NCBI RefSeq assembly: GCF_932526225.1
Contig: NC_064045.1
Coordinates: forward strand, 6,620,998 to 6,684,997
Direction: 5' to 3'
From: Nematostella vectensis
Taxonomy: Eukaryota > Cnidaria > Anthozoa > Actiniaria > Edwardsiidae
DNA length: 64,000 nt
Part shown: piece by piece, positions 43,701 to 53,936 of the stretch
Layout of the letters: each line of letters begins with the position of its first letter
How positions within the stretch are numbered: the first letter of the stretch is position 1
The notes under the pieces: model-generated
What the model was told of the DNA's origin: nothing
What the model saw: the letters and a program-made list of their open reading frames with translations, nothing else
Database searches by the model: none
Program-made: the position numbers and the translations under genes

Positions 43701-46700
43701 TCTTTTCTAGCCTATGTGTAGCCTACACATAGGCTATTCTTTTCATGTGCCGTTCCAAATGCAAATGAGCATTGAATAATTGAATAGGTTAATTTGCATG
43801 CATTTGCATCAGAAACGCTGCTTGAAAAGAACAGCATTTGAACTAAGGCTATTACTTTCCTGCTTTCAAGAAAACAAGATCCCTAAACTTGGCTAAGACT
43901 TTAAATGTATACCTTGATAAAATACAGACCTGTAATCGCATCTATCCCAGCTCCAGGTACTTTAACATAATTGCTGTTTTTGTATTTTAGAACTGTGACT
44001 TTTATTACTTTTATTAGTTACTTGTCATAATGTTATTGTTATTTTGATTATGTGCAATAGTTCACATATGTCTGCTCCCTGATTGCTTTAAAAAAGCCTC
44101 TAAATAAAAGTGAGAAAAATGAAAATATCAGTTGCAATTGTACATTGACAGGAAATCTAATCCATTAAATTATTTATCTCAGGAGGTGGTGATAAGCTTC
44201 TTCAAGCCACATGAGCTGTCAAGCAAAAAGTACTTCAGATTTTTCACAGTGGCCTTACAACATTACGGACACAGTGAGTGAGCCGGGGGGGGGGGGGGAA
44301 ATGGGCAGGGGGAGGCAATTTTCCAACTTGACACATAGAAGAATCCTGTTCACTCAAACTTGGATGATGATTTCCAGTTATTTTTATTTAGACCATGTAA
44401 TTTTCTGTCATTTTCACTGCATTTAGATCCACTCAGTCATTCCATCCCAAAATTAAACAGTTACAGCTAATCACAAGAATGTCACTTATGGTGTACCTCT
44501 CAGAATGATTGTAAAAAGGCCCTGTCAAAGCTTGCTATGGTTCTTGTATACCTTAATAAGTCAAAAAGAGCCAATAGTAACTGCTTTTCTCATGGCCGCT
44601 GCTTGACTGATTAAATCCTAGTCTTTCAGGATTACCCAGGAAAGCTATAAAAAATGCAGCTCTGTTGACTGAGTTCATGGGCCTTATGGACCCATAGTTC
44701 TATGATGGACCCAATACTTTTTTTCGTTGTTTTATGGCCCAAGAGCCAGGCTCCATAATTTCTTGTAAAGCCAAAGTAAACAAGGTCAATAAGATATTTA
44801 TTAGTCAGCATTTTGAGAAAAATTTTCATTGTGTTTGTGAATGTGCCGCATTCGGAATTACAGCCAGCTACTGTAATCAACCCATGAGTAAATGCAGCAC
44901 AGAAGCTGAATAATAATTGTTCTTCCACACAACATTGCTATATGTATCTTGCTTACTAGATTCCACTGACATTCATACAATATACACCTACATTAATCCT
45001 CTGTATTTTGTTTCTCTGCAGTTTCTAGTCCAAGATTTGCAGTTGTCACCAGCGAGGAGGTGGCTAAAACTATAGGCCTGCATTCCTCTGGAAATGTCTT
45101 GTTCTGTCGTGCATTTAAACCTCCTTTGGTCAGTGTAACTTTGTAAACGATGTAGTTTGAATAATAGACTAGTCTTGGGCTATGTGGTATAACACCAAGC
45201 TGTAGAAAAACTAGATGGTCTGCGTAGGTGTGGCGTAGACAAGATATAAATCAACAAACGATGAAGGGCAACTACTCTGTTTCACAAGGGTGTTTAACAT
45301 ACCTTTTCAACCTTGTGTTGATTTATACCTAGTCTTGGCCCCAAATATTGGGGGGGGGGCACAATACAGAAACATTAAGAAAATATTTAGGGGCAAAGCC
45401 ACGCCCCTACTGGTCTTTTCCTTATAGTTTTTAAGATATTGGGGGGGGGGCATGTGCCCCCAGTGCCCCACCCCCTGCTACGGCCCTGCTTGGGCTAGTC
45501 ATGAACAAATAGGGATTGTTTTAACCTTCTTGCTGAGGTAATCTCAAGCACTCGAGTAAGCTTGGAGTTGGAAAAAAAAATAAAAGAAAGAAGCCTTCTT
45601 AATTTGTTATTCCCGTTATAGTATGGTTAAGAAATCGAAAATAAGATGGATTGAATGTTACAAATGTGTTTAGCTGGCTACTTAATGTACACCTCATTTT
45701 TATATATTTTGTAGCGGCAAAGACATAACAGAAAAACGATACTCTTTCCCACGATCACGATTTCGTACAATGCCGTCGGCTCCATGCATTCAATACTTAT
45801 TTTTCCTATTCAAAACATTAATTCTGTGAGAGCGGTATGCAAACCTTCAAAATCGCGCTATTTATGAACGCTTGGGTCATAAGTTACACATTTCAATGAC
45901 ACTTGACAGAAAGTCGCATCAAAATTTTATTGCAAGTTGCATTACATAGTTTGTTTGCCATTACTTCCTTAAAACTTCAAGGAAGAAATCTCTGCCATAT
46001 TTAATAAGAAAGAAGCTAATTTGAGAATTTTTCGTTATGTCGTTGCTGCAGTAAAGTCACCCAATGCCGACCGAAGTCTTTAAATACAGTACAGCCTGGA
46101 AGAAACTTAACAGCGTCGGGCGAGTTTTTTGCGTGTAGTTTGAGTTTAGAGCATGCGCGGATTTTGCGTCCACTTAAGGTGCGTGTAGTTTGAGTGTATG
46201 AATCTAAATACACTAAAAAATCACGAGAAAAACCCCGCAAAATTCGCGCACACAATGTTAAGTTTCCTGCAGGCTGCACTGTACGTGCAATTTTTATGAT
46301 TAACGCGATTTGCTTGCATCTCTTTCAGGTTTATCACCCCTCTAAAGGCATCACATCATGCAACATCACGACATGGATTGCTACAAACAGACGGCAGGTG
46401 AGTAAGTGGTTTGTCAAAAGTCTGTTGACTTTTTTTTATCAATGTTGTTTTGTTTGGATTTCTTTCACAGCACAACCAGTAAAACCGTGAACACTTAAAA
46501 TATACAGTGTGCAATGGTAATTGCCTTCACACGAATAAGTTTTATGAGAATTCAGACACTATGACTTGTTGAGACCTTTTTTAGTGGACTGTTCGAATAT
46601 TTCGTAATTGATTGGTCGGAACAAAAAAAATCCACACATATATCCGATGTACAGGGTTTTACCTTTCGCGCTGTTAAAGATTACATTATTCAAAAAGTAA

Positions 46701-49700
46701 ATTTCCCCCTATAATATTTGGTACTTGAGCAATGAAATTGATAGATATTTTACTGTAAGGAGGTCTGGGAGAATTCCACATGGATTCATACAGTACGTAT
46801 CTAGATTGCTAATGATATTAATGTTGTTTTGCTGCCTTCAGGCGATGTTAGGTGATGCTGCAAGTTTGCAGAATCGCCTTTGCCTTCTGTCCAATCGAGC
46901 TGCACTAGCTATGTTGAATGATGCTTCACCTATGACCTTTATGGTCGAGGAAGGCTTATATTACTTGATTCTGTAAGGTCCTTTAGGAGGCTATGCTTGC
47001 TTGGTGATACTGGCGCCGTTTGCACAGGCTCTAAGATGGGGAACAGGGGCTGGTTCCTAGAAAGAAGCTAAGCGCTAACCCAGGGATAAATACGGCTATC
47101 TTGACATTTTATTGAATAAAAAGAGTAGTCATCCCTGGTTTAGAGTTAATCTGCTTTCTAGGATCCCGACCCAGGCCGCTTTTGCTGACTCTGTTGACAG
47201 CACGCTGTCTCTGTCCTTTTAAGATTGTGACACAGTTGACTCCAAATGCCACGAACCATGCTGCTCTGGCGTCCAGGCTCAGCAAGAAAGCTGCAGTTAT
47301 CCTCTTTGTCCCCCTCAGAAGGAAAGACGTATCGACTCCTCTGCTGAGACTGGTGGGTAACCTGTGGAATTGCACTCTTGGTCTAACACTGTATGTAGTG
47401 GCAGTGCTGAAAAGCGCAAGACTACTAGTTCCAGTACCGCGCGGTTAAACCAGCCTTTTTGTTTTGAAATGTACCTCTACTCGAACGATTCAACACTGCG
47501 ATTGTGTTTGTTATGGCCAGAGCATGCGCAAACAATATACAACGTATGTAGTAAATGTATTGGGAAATTGTTACTTCATTCAGTGGTTTTCTTAAACCCT
47601 TGAAATCAACTTTAGTTTAATTATCACTAATACACTTTTTTTTGTTTTCTTTTGTGTTGGCTTGACTACTGCACTTTGACTATTGCAATTTGTTCCACGG
47701 GTCTGCAATATCTTTAATATGTTAATATGTTTAATATCCTGTTCTGTTTAATATCCTGTCCTGAATGGTGGATAACCCGGTGTTTAATTTATCGGGGTTA
47801 CACATGTAAATAGACCCCTTTGACCCCTTTGTCATCTCTACACAGTTCACAAAAGCTTCTCTCGCCTACCACAACTGCAGTTGTAACAAGACCACATCAA
47901 CAAACACCACTCTTCATGATAAGCATAAAGAATTGGAGTCCTTGGGAACAGCCATTCATAAAATCGCAGCCAAGCCCCAGCAGAGCATCTGCCGATCTCT
48001 ACAAGTCCAGACAGTCATCAACGCACACCACACAGTACGCAATGTGTGTGACATCTGTCATCGCTGCAGAAAAGGCTGCTCGGGTAACCATGACAACAGG
48101 TTTGGTGCCATCCAGGCCAGGCTGCTCGGCGGTCTAGCACCCAGGCCATGCAGCACGGTTTTGACCAGCTACAACCCGAGTAGCCTTGTAACGAGTGTAT
48201 GCTGCAAGAGGGTTGACCCCAAGACGGAAGTCGTCCGTAAAGGGAGCTTGTTTGATTATGAGAACAAACTCAGCAGTCTTATTGATAGTATTTTTGATAA
48301 TATCGTGGCATTAAAAGGCATGTCTCAAAAGAACGACCACTTGAATGTTGAGAGTATTAAAGCCATGCTTAGCGACGAAACAAAGCGATTAACAGAGCTG
48401 GCGAGCAAGGAAGACCAAGCCAAGCCGAAACCCACTGCAGAAGTCCACGCCCCCACACCAGGAAATGTCACGGCTGGTAACGTCACAGATGATGACGCAA
48501 CAGATGGCTGCAATAGGACGGGTCATGTGACGCGGTTTCTAGGTGCTCATTGCCATAGCAATAAGTCAGTGAATTTCTTCTATATGGATTCTGAAGAGTA
48601 TGGTATAATTGCTGAGAGACTGGGTGTTCGCTGGGGCGCTGACAGGGTTGCGCTAGTCATCGTGGATGTCAAGGTAAAGTAGTATGGCGGGTACAACTGG
48701 CGCCTTAAAACGGCAGAAATCTAGACTAAGTTGGCTGATTCGTGACTATTTTGTTACTTGCGTTTTGTTTCTTTTTTTCAGAATGAAGCACAGTACGTAT
48801 TTGATGAAAGCCGTCAAATCACAAATGACAGTTTAGGTAAGATTGTTTTATCACTAAAGAAAATCTAGGTAAGATTGTTTGTATGAAAGCAACATTATCT
48901 TAGAATATACTAAAATGCGTTTTGCTACCACTTAAAGAACAATTTGTGGCCTAGTAAGAAATCTGTAATCTATATCTGTAATCTATACAGTGTTGACATT
49001 GGAAGTTGGATTTACCCTGAACTTTACAGTACAAGGTTGCTCGTCTTTTTTTTATACCTATCTTGCAAGTAAAAAGGGTTTTATATGAAATTTACCTTCG
49101 CAGTTGATTTTGTAATGAAATCCATGACGTCCAAGCTAGAACGTCGGCTACGAATACCCCCACCCTCGGGGATATCCTGTTCAAGAGAAATTGTATGTGT
49201 CACAGAGGTCACGACAGACAGCTTTGATGACATTGTTATCAACAATGATCAGGTACTGTACGATTTAAGTGAGGACTACTCTCCCCCCTTTCCCCCTCCC
49301 CCTCTGGTTATACTTTTTGCCAGTAGTCAAACGGCGTCACGGAGGTCAGGACAGTCACCTTTCGTGACGTTGTTATCAACAATGATCAAATACCCAAATG
49401 GGGACACCTGCCAATAGCCACATGTGCTTCATGGGGGTCACGACAGTCAGCCTACATGACGCCCCTCCCCCACCCCATGGGTACACTTTTGGCCAAAGCC
49501 ACATGTGCTTCATGGAGGTCACGACAGTCAGCCTTCATGACGTTGTTGCAATGATCAAACAATTTACGACTTGCGCGACGTCTTGTTTCCACCCTCCCCC
49601 ACCCCATGGGGACACCTTTTGCCAGTATCCACATGCGTCATGGAGGTGCGTGCGTGCGTCATGGAGGTCACGACAGCCAGCCTTCATGGCGTTCTTATTA

Positions 49701-52684
49701 GCAATGATCAAACAACTTGCGTATTGCGTGAGGTCTTTCTTCCCCTACTCCACCCCATGGGGACAATTTTTGCCAGTAGCCAAATATTCGTCATGGAGGT
49801 CACGAAGTCAGCCTTCATGACGTTGTTATCAACCAGGTACAAGTTGTAACACGCTACAGACTTCTAATTAGACAACTTTGCTGAAGTTGTAAAATAGGCT
49901 ATGTAAAAGCCTGAACGACACAGTACAGTTATTCATTATTTTAGTGCATGAAGAGCGAAATTGGTCTAAGCCCGACTATAAGATATAGTTCATTTTCTGA
50001 ATGGCAAATTGTTTTCAAAATAACACAGATTGCTCTCAGAAAAAAAGTAAAAATAAAACGTCACGCTATGAGGTGTTATCTCAATTTGTATGGCAAAGTA
50101 GGGCGCGATATGTAAGTACGACTTCCCTCTACCATCTTGCTCTGTTAGTTTACAGTATGTCTAAAACTGTCCTCAGTACCATCTCGTTGGGTAGGTTCAT
50201 GTGTACTCCCGTCCCAACAGCTGACCCTTCATTTGTTGTTTTGGCTTTGACATTCATGTGATCAAATGTTTATTTTATTTGACAGGATGTGCTTCTTGTA
50301 TTCTACACGCCATGGTGCGGAATGTGCATCAACTTCGCACCAGTTCTTCTGGCCGTGGCGCGCTTTTTCCAGGACATCAGTCAAGTCAGCGTTACTAGGT
50401 AACCAAGCGACCAAGCATTTTCCAAAAAGCCTCCCAGTTGTTCAAGCATTTTCCTAGGTCATTTTTTTTGACCAAGCATATTTCTAGAAACCTTTTAAAT
50501 TGACCAAACATTTTTCTAGATCCTTCGCTGGGTATTTGACCAAGTATTACCCAGAAACTTTCCTAGGTATTTGACCGATCATTTTCCTAGATGCTTCGCT
50601 TCGCATGGCCTAGATCCTTCGCTAGGTATTTGATCAAGTATTTCCTATAAACTTTCCGAAATATTTGACCAAGCATTTTCCTAGATGCTTTGCCGGGTAT
50701 TTAACCAAGTAGTTTATAGAAACTTCGCTGGGTATTTGACCATGCATTTTCCTTCCGCTATGCAAATGAGGTTGTAATACCTTCTGGTAATGAAATAAAT
50801 TTGCTGGAATCGCTCTGTGGTTCATTCCAGCCTGCAATGAAAACGGCTGTATTTTATTGCTTTTGTATAAACAATTTTTTTTCCAAAATGGAAAGTTATT
50901 TCGATACTAAAATAAAAGAGTTGATTGCTTACGAGAGTGTTAATCTGTAAGCTGTCGCTAAGAGAGCTGTCGCTACGAAAGCGTTCTTTGAGTGAGCTTC
51001 GACTGTATTTGATGCTGTGCTTACTTTACAACAGAATCGACGCGGATCAGAACGATCTCCCGTGGAATCTGACGGTGTCTTCATATCCCTCCATCATCCT
51101 CTTCCCAGCAGGAAGGTATGTCGATCCAGCATCGTACCCACCGTGCCTAGTTCCCCTTTAAAAACCGGTCTACTTTCGTACCCTTATTACTACTTCATTG
51201 TCTTGATTTCCAGGAGATGAGGTGGTAGGTATATGATCGAATAAATCCTGATGTTCTTACCTCATTTTGTCAAAACTAAACGTGCCCAACTATAGCTAAT
51301 ACCCGTGCAGCACCCGTCAGCATAGCTGGGCCAGGATTGCTAGCGGAATGCTGGGCCGAAGTTTGGCTGGTGTGCAAACTGCCCCAACACATGGCTGGCA
51401 TGTATGGTTATTAATTTACTCGTGATTATGTTGAAAAGCGTATCCACCTTTTTTCGGGATTAATTGGCGGGCATCATTATTCATAGTACTTGATGCCCAC
51501 ATCAAGCAATTAAAGGAGTAAGATTGTATAGTGGGTGTGTTAAGGCTGATTTAGACAGCACGACATGTCTTAGCCCTGAATTACAGACTACGACTTTCTT
51601 AGCCGAACGTTGTAGAGGAGTCGTAGGCTGATTTACACTTAAATCGTTCTGCCTAAATAAGCCTTTATTGTAGTATTTCCTAGTGTGTGGGTGTAAAGGA
51701 AGCGAATAACCTTGTTCGTATTTATTGGTTTTCAGGAAAGACTCCTCCATCGCTTTCCCGTCAAACACCCCACGTACAGCAACTCGGCTGATCGAGTTCA
51801 TAGAAGAACACGGAAGCGAGGCTCTGCGTGTAGCCTTATATGGGCGAACGGATGGCTTTAACGTTTCAGAGGCCCTCATAGCGAGGGTAGGGGAGCTAGA
51901 GTCCAGGCTCCAAAGAGTTGAGCAGGAGAAGAAACTCCTGGAAACTAGGCTGGAGGCGGTAATGATGGAAAAGGCTCTGGCGGCGTTCCAGAGTGCAAGA
52001 GCCATAAAAGGAATGCGTGACTCCCAATTAGAGTCCGCCAGGGAGCACGAGGCCCGAGTCACCGCCGAACGACTCTTTCGGGAATCGGAGAAATCCCGAG
52101 CGGCTTCCGAAGAGAAACTTTTTAAATTAGCACTTTATAATAACCAATTGGAACAAGCGTTGAGACAAAAATTATCCGAACTTGAAAAAAATGAAGAGAG
52201 CTTGGTAAAACTTGCTTCCGAGGCGAAAAAAGTTCTCTCTGAGAAACAAGAACTCTCTATTCTAATTAATGGTATTTCGAAGAAACTAAATAATCTCAAA
52301 GAGATTACGTCTCATTTCGAGAAACGGGAATTGTTTCTTACTCAAAAAGTACTGCGCCTTGAAAGAGCTTCTCGAATACTCACTCTGAGAGCCGTAGATT
52401 ATATAGGTAGGTCTTCTAAGACCGATGAAGAAATAGTCGAGCTTAGGCGTCAAAGAAATCTGCTGACACAGCTAGTCAAGGATGCAGAACAAACGGTCAG
52501 CGGTCTGCAAGCCTCGTTATCATCCACCAGAAAAGTACTGGATGACGTCACAGTAGAGAGGAATAACGCGGTGGAGACTGGGGCCGAGGTAAAACGTCAG
52601 CTCGAGGAAATGAGGCAGAGATATGAGGAGCTCGAACAAATTCTTAGAAACAGTCAGATTCCAAGAAAGAAGCCAGCCAGGTAA
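37752..52684 (+). CDS. TXNDC11: TXNDC11, thioredoxin domain-containing protein 11
   Basis: ER membrane PDI-family protein linked in vertebrates to DUOX maturation and EDEM-dependent ERAD. Core exons: 37752-37831, 38939-39152, 40004-40147, 42533-42616, 44183-44273, 45022-45128, 46329-46397, 47236-47352, 47846-48673, 48782-48836, 49104-49252, 50286-50398, 51035-51115, 51736-52684. All phases join, giving about 1026 residues (human about 960-985). Exon 1 is a signal anchor (FLRHPWAFCSVCVVFVCCFA). Exon 2 has FFYAPWCGQS, the family's non-canonical CGQS. Exon 12, in order, has the CGMC thioredoxin site (VFYTPWCGMC), followed by DADQNDLPW. The last exon is a long coiled coil. FLGAHCHSNKSVNFFYMDSE and VTEVTTDSFDD match the family. 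Two extra in-frame exons are possible (separate entries). A four-codon uORF (37741) overlaps the start ATG. Confidence 0.88.
38213..38491. mobile_element. MITE in TXNDC11 intron 1 with CCATA target duplication
   Basis: The left end CAGGCCCGTACCCAGGG mirrors the right end CCCTTGGCATGGGCCTG. CCATA flanks it at 38208-38212 and 38492-38496. It has an internal G13 run. Length and 5-bp duplication match the element at 32063-32344. Confidence 0.7.
39600..39800. repeat. Low-complexity G-rich repeat in TXNDC11 intron 2
   Basis: An 18-base G run followed by GGTTGGGGTGGGG lies at about 39737-39770. The flanks (GTGTCTGAAGATTCCTCAAG) resemble 58920-58950 (AGTATTTGAAGATTCCTAAA), suggesting a dispersed element. 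Confidence 0.4.
40141..42499. repeat. 60-bp minisatellite (about 39 units) seeded at a TXNDC11 splice donor
   Basis: The unit is ATGGTCAGTATATTACCTGG, AAAGTCATTYATAATGATAG, TAGYAATAGTGATGAGTATG in register. The first unit begins with the last bases of exon 3 (CATATG, ending 40147) and the donor GTCAGT, so every unit repeats the ATG|GTCAGT junction. Variation is almost confined to T/C and A/G at two or three positions, so the array is young or homogenised. The period is a multiple of 3. Plus-strand frames continue from the exon (repeating SILPGKSFIMIVVIVMSMV) and the minus strand is also open. Both are by-products in my view. The intron ends at an AG at 42532. Confidence 0.95.
43145..43302. 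mobile_element. 158-bp inverted-repeat element (MITE-like)
   Basis: GTTATAGCATGG ... GTGATTAAATGTC on the left is mirrored by GACATTTAATCAC ... CCATGCTATAAC on the right, about 35 bases each. No clear target duplication. It lies in the TXNDC11 intron 42617-44182. Confidence 0.65.
43710..43737. repeat. Perfect 26-28 bp palindrome
   Basis: AGCCTATGTGTAG is directly followed by CTACACATAGGCT (overlapping by CT/AG), forming a near loopless hairpin. It may be a relic of a foldback element in the same TXNDC11 intron. Confidence 0.6.
45715..45834 (+). other. Possible extra TXNDC11 exon (40 codons, cassette)
   Basis: It is flanked by GTAG and GTATGC splice signals, open, and a multiple of 3. Joining the neighbours directly (FKPPL to VYHPSKGIT) matches the vertebrate protein without it. 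It is therefore either a lineage-specific cassette exon or an accidental open stretch. Confidence 0.35.
46085..46283. mobile_element. 199-bp MITE with TACAGTACAGCC ends
   Basis: Left TACAGTACAGCCTGGAAGAA plus ACTTAACA and right TGTTAAGTTTCCTGC plus AGGCTGCACTGTA are inverted copies. A subterminal direct repeat GCGTGTAGTTTGAGT occurs twice inside. No coding capacity. Confidence 0.7.
46842..46972 (+). other. Possible extra TXNDC11 exon, doubtful
   Basis: It is bounded by AG and GTAAGG and open (ends EEGLYYLI plus two bases). It would need the acceptor at 47174, which lies at the end of an inverted-repeat element. Skipping it and using the acceptor at 47235 gives a better match to the family (WIATNRRQ then LTPNATNHAAL). 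Confidence 0.25.
47044..47175. mobile_element. Inverted-repeat element (MITE-like) in TXNDC11 intron
   Basis: CAGGGGCTGGTTCCTAGAAAG ... AACCCAGGGATAA is mirrored by TCATCCCTGGTTTAG ... CTTTCTAGGATCCCGACCC. It sits about 60 bases before an exon. Confidence 0.55.
47405..47530. repeat. Second copy of the dispersed repeat at 30148-30490
   Basis: It shares GCGCGGTTAAACCAGCCTTT, TTGTTTTGAAATG, CTCGAACGATTCAACACT and CCAGAGCA(T/C)GCGC in the same order, with internal deletions. No ORF of the partner element is nearby, so it is a solo end. Confidence 0.6.
49253..49850. repeat. Exon-derived tandem repeat after the TXNDC11 exon ending 49252
   Basis: The end of the exon (GGTCACGACAGACAGC ... TTATCAACAATGATCAG) recurs with mutations at about 49344, 49434, 49514, 49660 and 49797. 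The copies are separated by a C-rich spacer containing CCCCATGGGGACAC and TTTGCCAGTAGCC. Donors are mutated (ATCAAATA, ATCAAACA) except in the last copy, which ends CAACCAG|GTACAAG. Partial reading gives degenerate versions of the exon's EVTTDSFDDIV peptide. Confidence 0.85.
50398..50755. repeat. Degenerate ~36-40 bp tandem repeat starting at a TXNDC11 splice donor
   Basis: About nine or ten units of GACCAAGCATTTTCCTAGAT plus CCTTCGCTGGGTATTT. The array starts at the exon end (GTTACTAG|GTAACCAAGC), and CTAGGT recurs at several unit boundaries. It is more diverged than the 60-bp array. The rest of the intron to 51034 has no feature I can name. Confidence 0.75.
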
Positions 52685-53225
52685 CGCGTCTAGATGTTTA
52701 TACAATTTATTGTCCTCAAAATATTAAAATATTTTTATTCTTTATTTACATCGCATCCTAATAGTTTATCTGAAGTGCGCCTATCCTCTCCTCCCGCGAG
52801 TTGTGAGTTAAAGCTAAACAATAAGCGACTTGCGCTAACTGATCACGTTACCGTTTGGGTGGCAAATTCGGCACTCAAAAAGTCACTTGATCTGTTAGCG
52901 CAATTCGCCTATCTAGGTCTTCTAAGACGTGAGACCTCTCAATAAGTAGCTTAACTTCTTTTCCTTATGATTTCATATCCATAACGAAGCTCATTTCTCA
53001 CGATATTTCCCGTTTATTAGGTTTTTTCCCCTTAAAACAAAAAACGCAATAAAGCAACGCGCGAAGTTATAATGTATTGGGCGCCTGTTTCGATGGCTCC
53101 ACAAAAGGCTTCCTGTTGTCTGTTGTTTGATGACTATCTTATTTCTCGGAGGGAGCGCAGCGACCGGAGAGCAAGTCTGAGCAAGTCTAATCTTGGTATC
53201 GCATATGCGAAAAGCTTATTTTTCG
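52685..53225. other. TXNDC11 3' flank
   Basis: AATAAA at about 53049 is a candidate polyadenylation signal for TXNDC11. The stop codon is at 52682-52684, and the CCAG|GTAACG around it could alternatively act as a donor, so the very C-terminus is uncertain. Confidence 0.45.
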
Positions 53226-53700
53226 TGTCCACACCACAGGCTTCCCAGTCACTTTGTATTTTTATTTCATGCTAATCAGCGGTCTTTTTAGCGCATGCGC
53301 GAGTTTCATATAGTGGATGGGTTTTTTCGTGTCCACACCACAGGTTTCCCATTCGGCTGATTTGTATTTTGATTTCTTATCGATCAGTGGTCTTTTTAGC
53401 GCATGCGCGAGTTTCATATAGTGGATAAAATTTTTCGTGTCCACACCACAGGTTTCCCAGTCGGCTGATTTGTATTTTGATTTCATATCCATCAGCGGTG
53501 TTTTTAGCGCATGCGCGAGTTTAATATAGTGGATGCAATTTTTCGTGTCCATACCACAGGTTTCCCAGTCGGCTGATTTGTATTTTGATTTCATATCCAT
53601 CAGCAGGGTTTTTAGCGCATGCGCGTGTTTATATAGTGGATGCAATTTTTCGTGTCCACACCACAGGTTTCCCCGTCGGCTGATTTGTATTTTATTGATT
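53226..53700. repeat. ~108-bp tandem repeat, five units, each with a GCGCATGCGC palindrome
   Basis: GTGTCCACACCACAGG recurs at about 53226, 53330, 53436, 53546 and 53653. Each unit also has GGCTGATTTGTATTTTGATT and TTTTTAGCGCATGCGCG. The palindrome matches the NRF-1 consensus core. The array fills the gap between two convergent genes and makes an open minus-strand frame of repeats, which I do not count as a gene. Confidence 0.85.
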
Positions 53701-53936
53701 TCATAGTGGTCTTTTTCGAGAACCCCTGTACTGAAACACCGTTTGTCCCGTCCTCCAAGCATTCACTTTCTATTAGAAACTTCTAGAATATGCTGCTTGG
53801 CTGTAACTCTTGATCAAGCCCTATACAGTATAACCCAATAAGTCGTCTTTCCGGTCCGTCCTACCACAGGTAGCCCGTACTGATAAAGCTGGTCTGACCA
53901 AACTTTCCTCATTCCTTCACCACAGGTAGTCTGCAC

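Noticed and set aside
47182-47448. 88-codon ORF read as an independent gene
   Set aside because: Only 47236-47352 is supported, as a TXNDC11 exon. The rest is intron and MITE.
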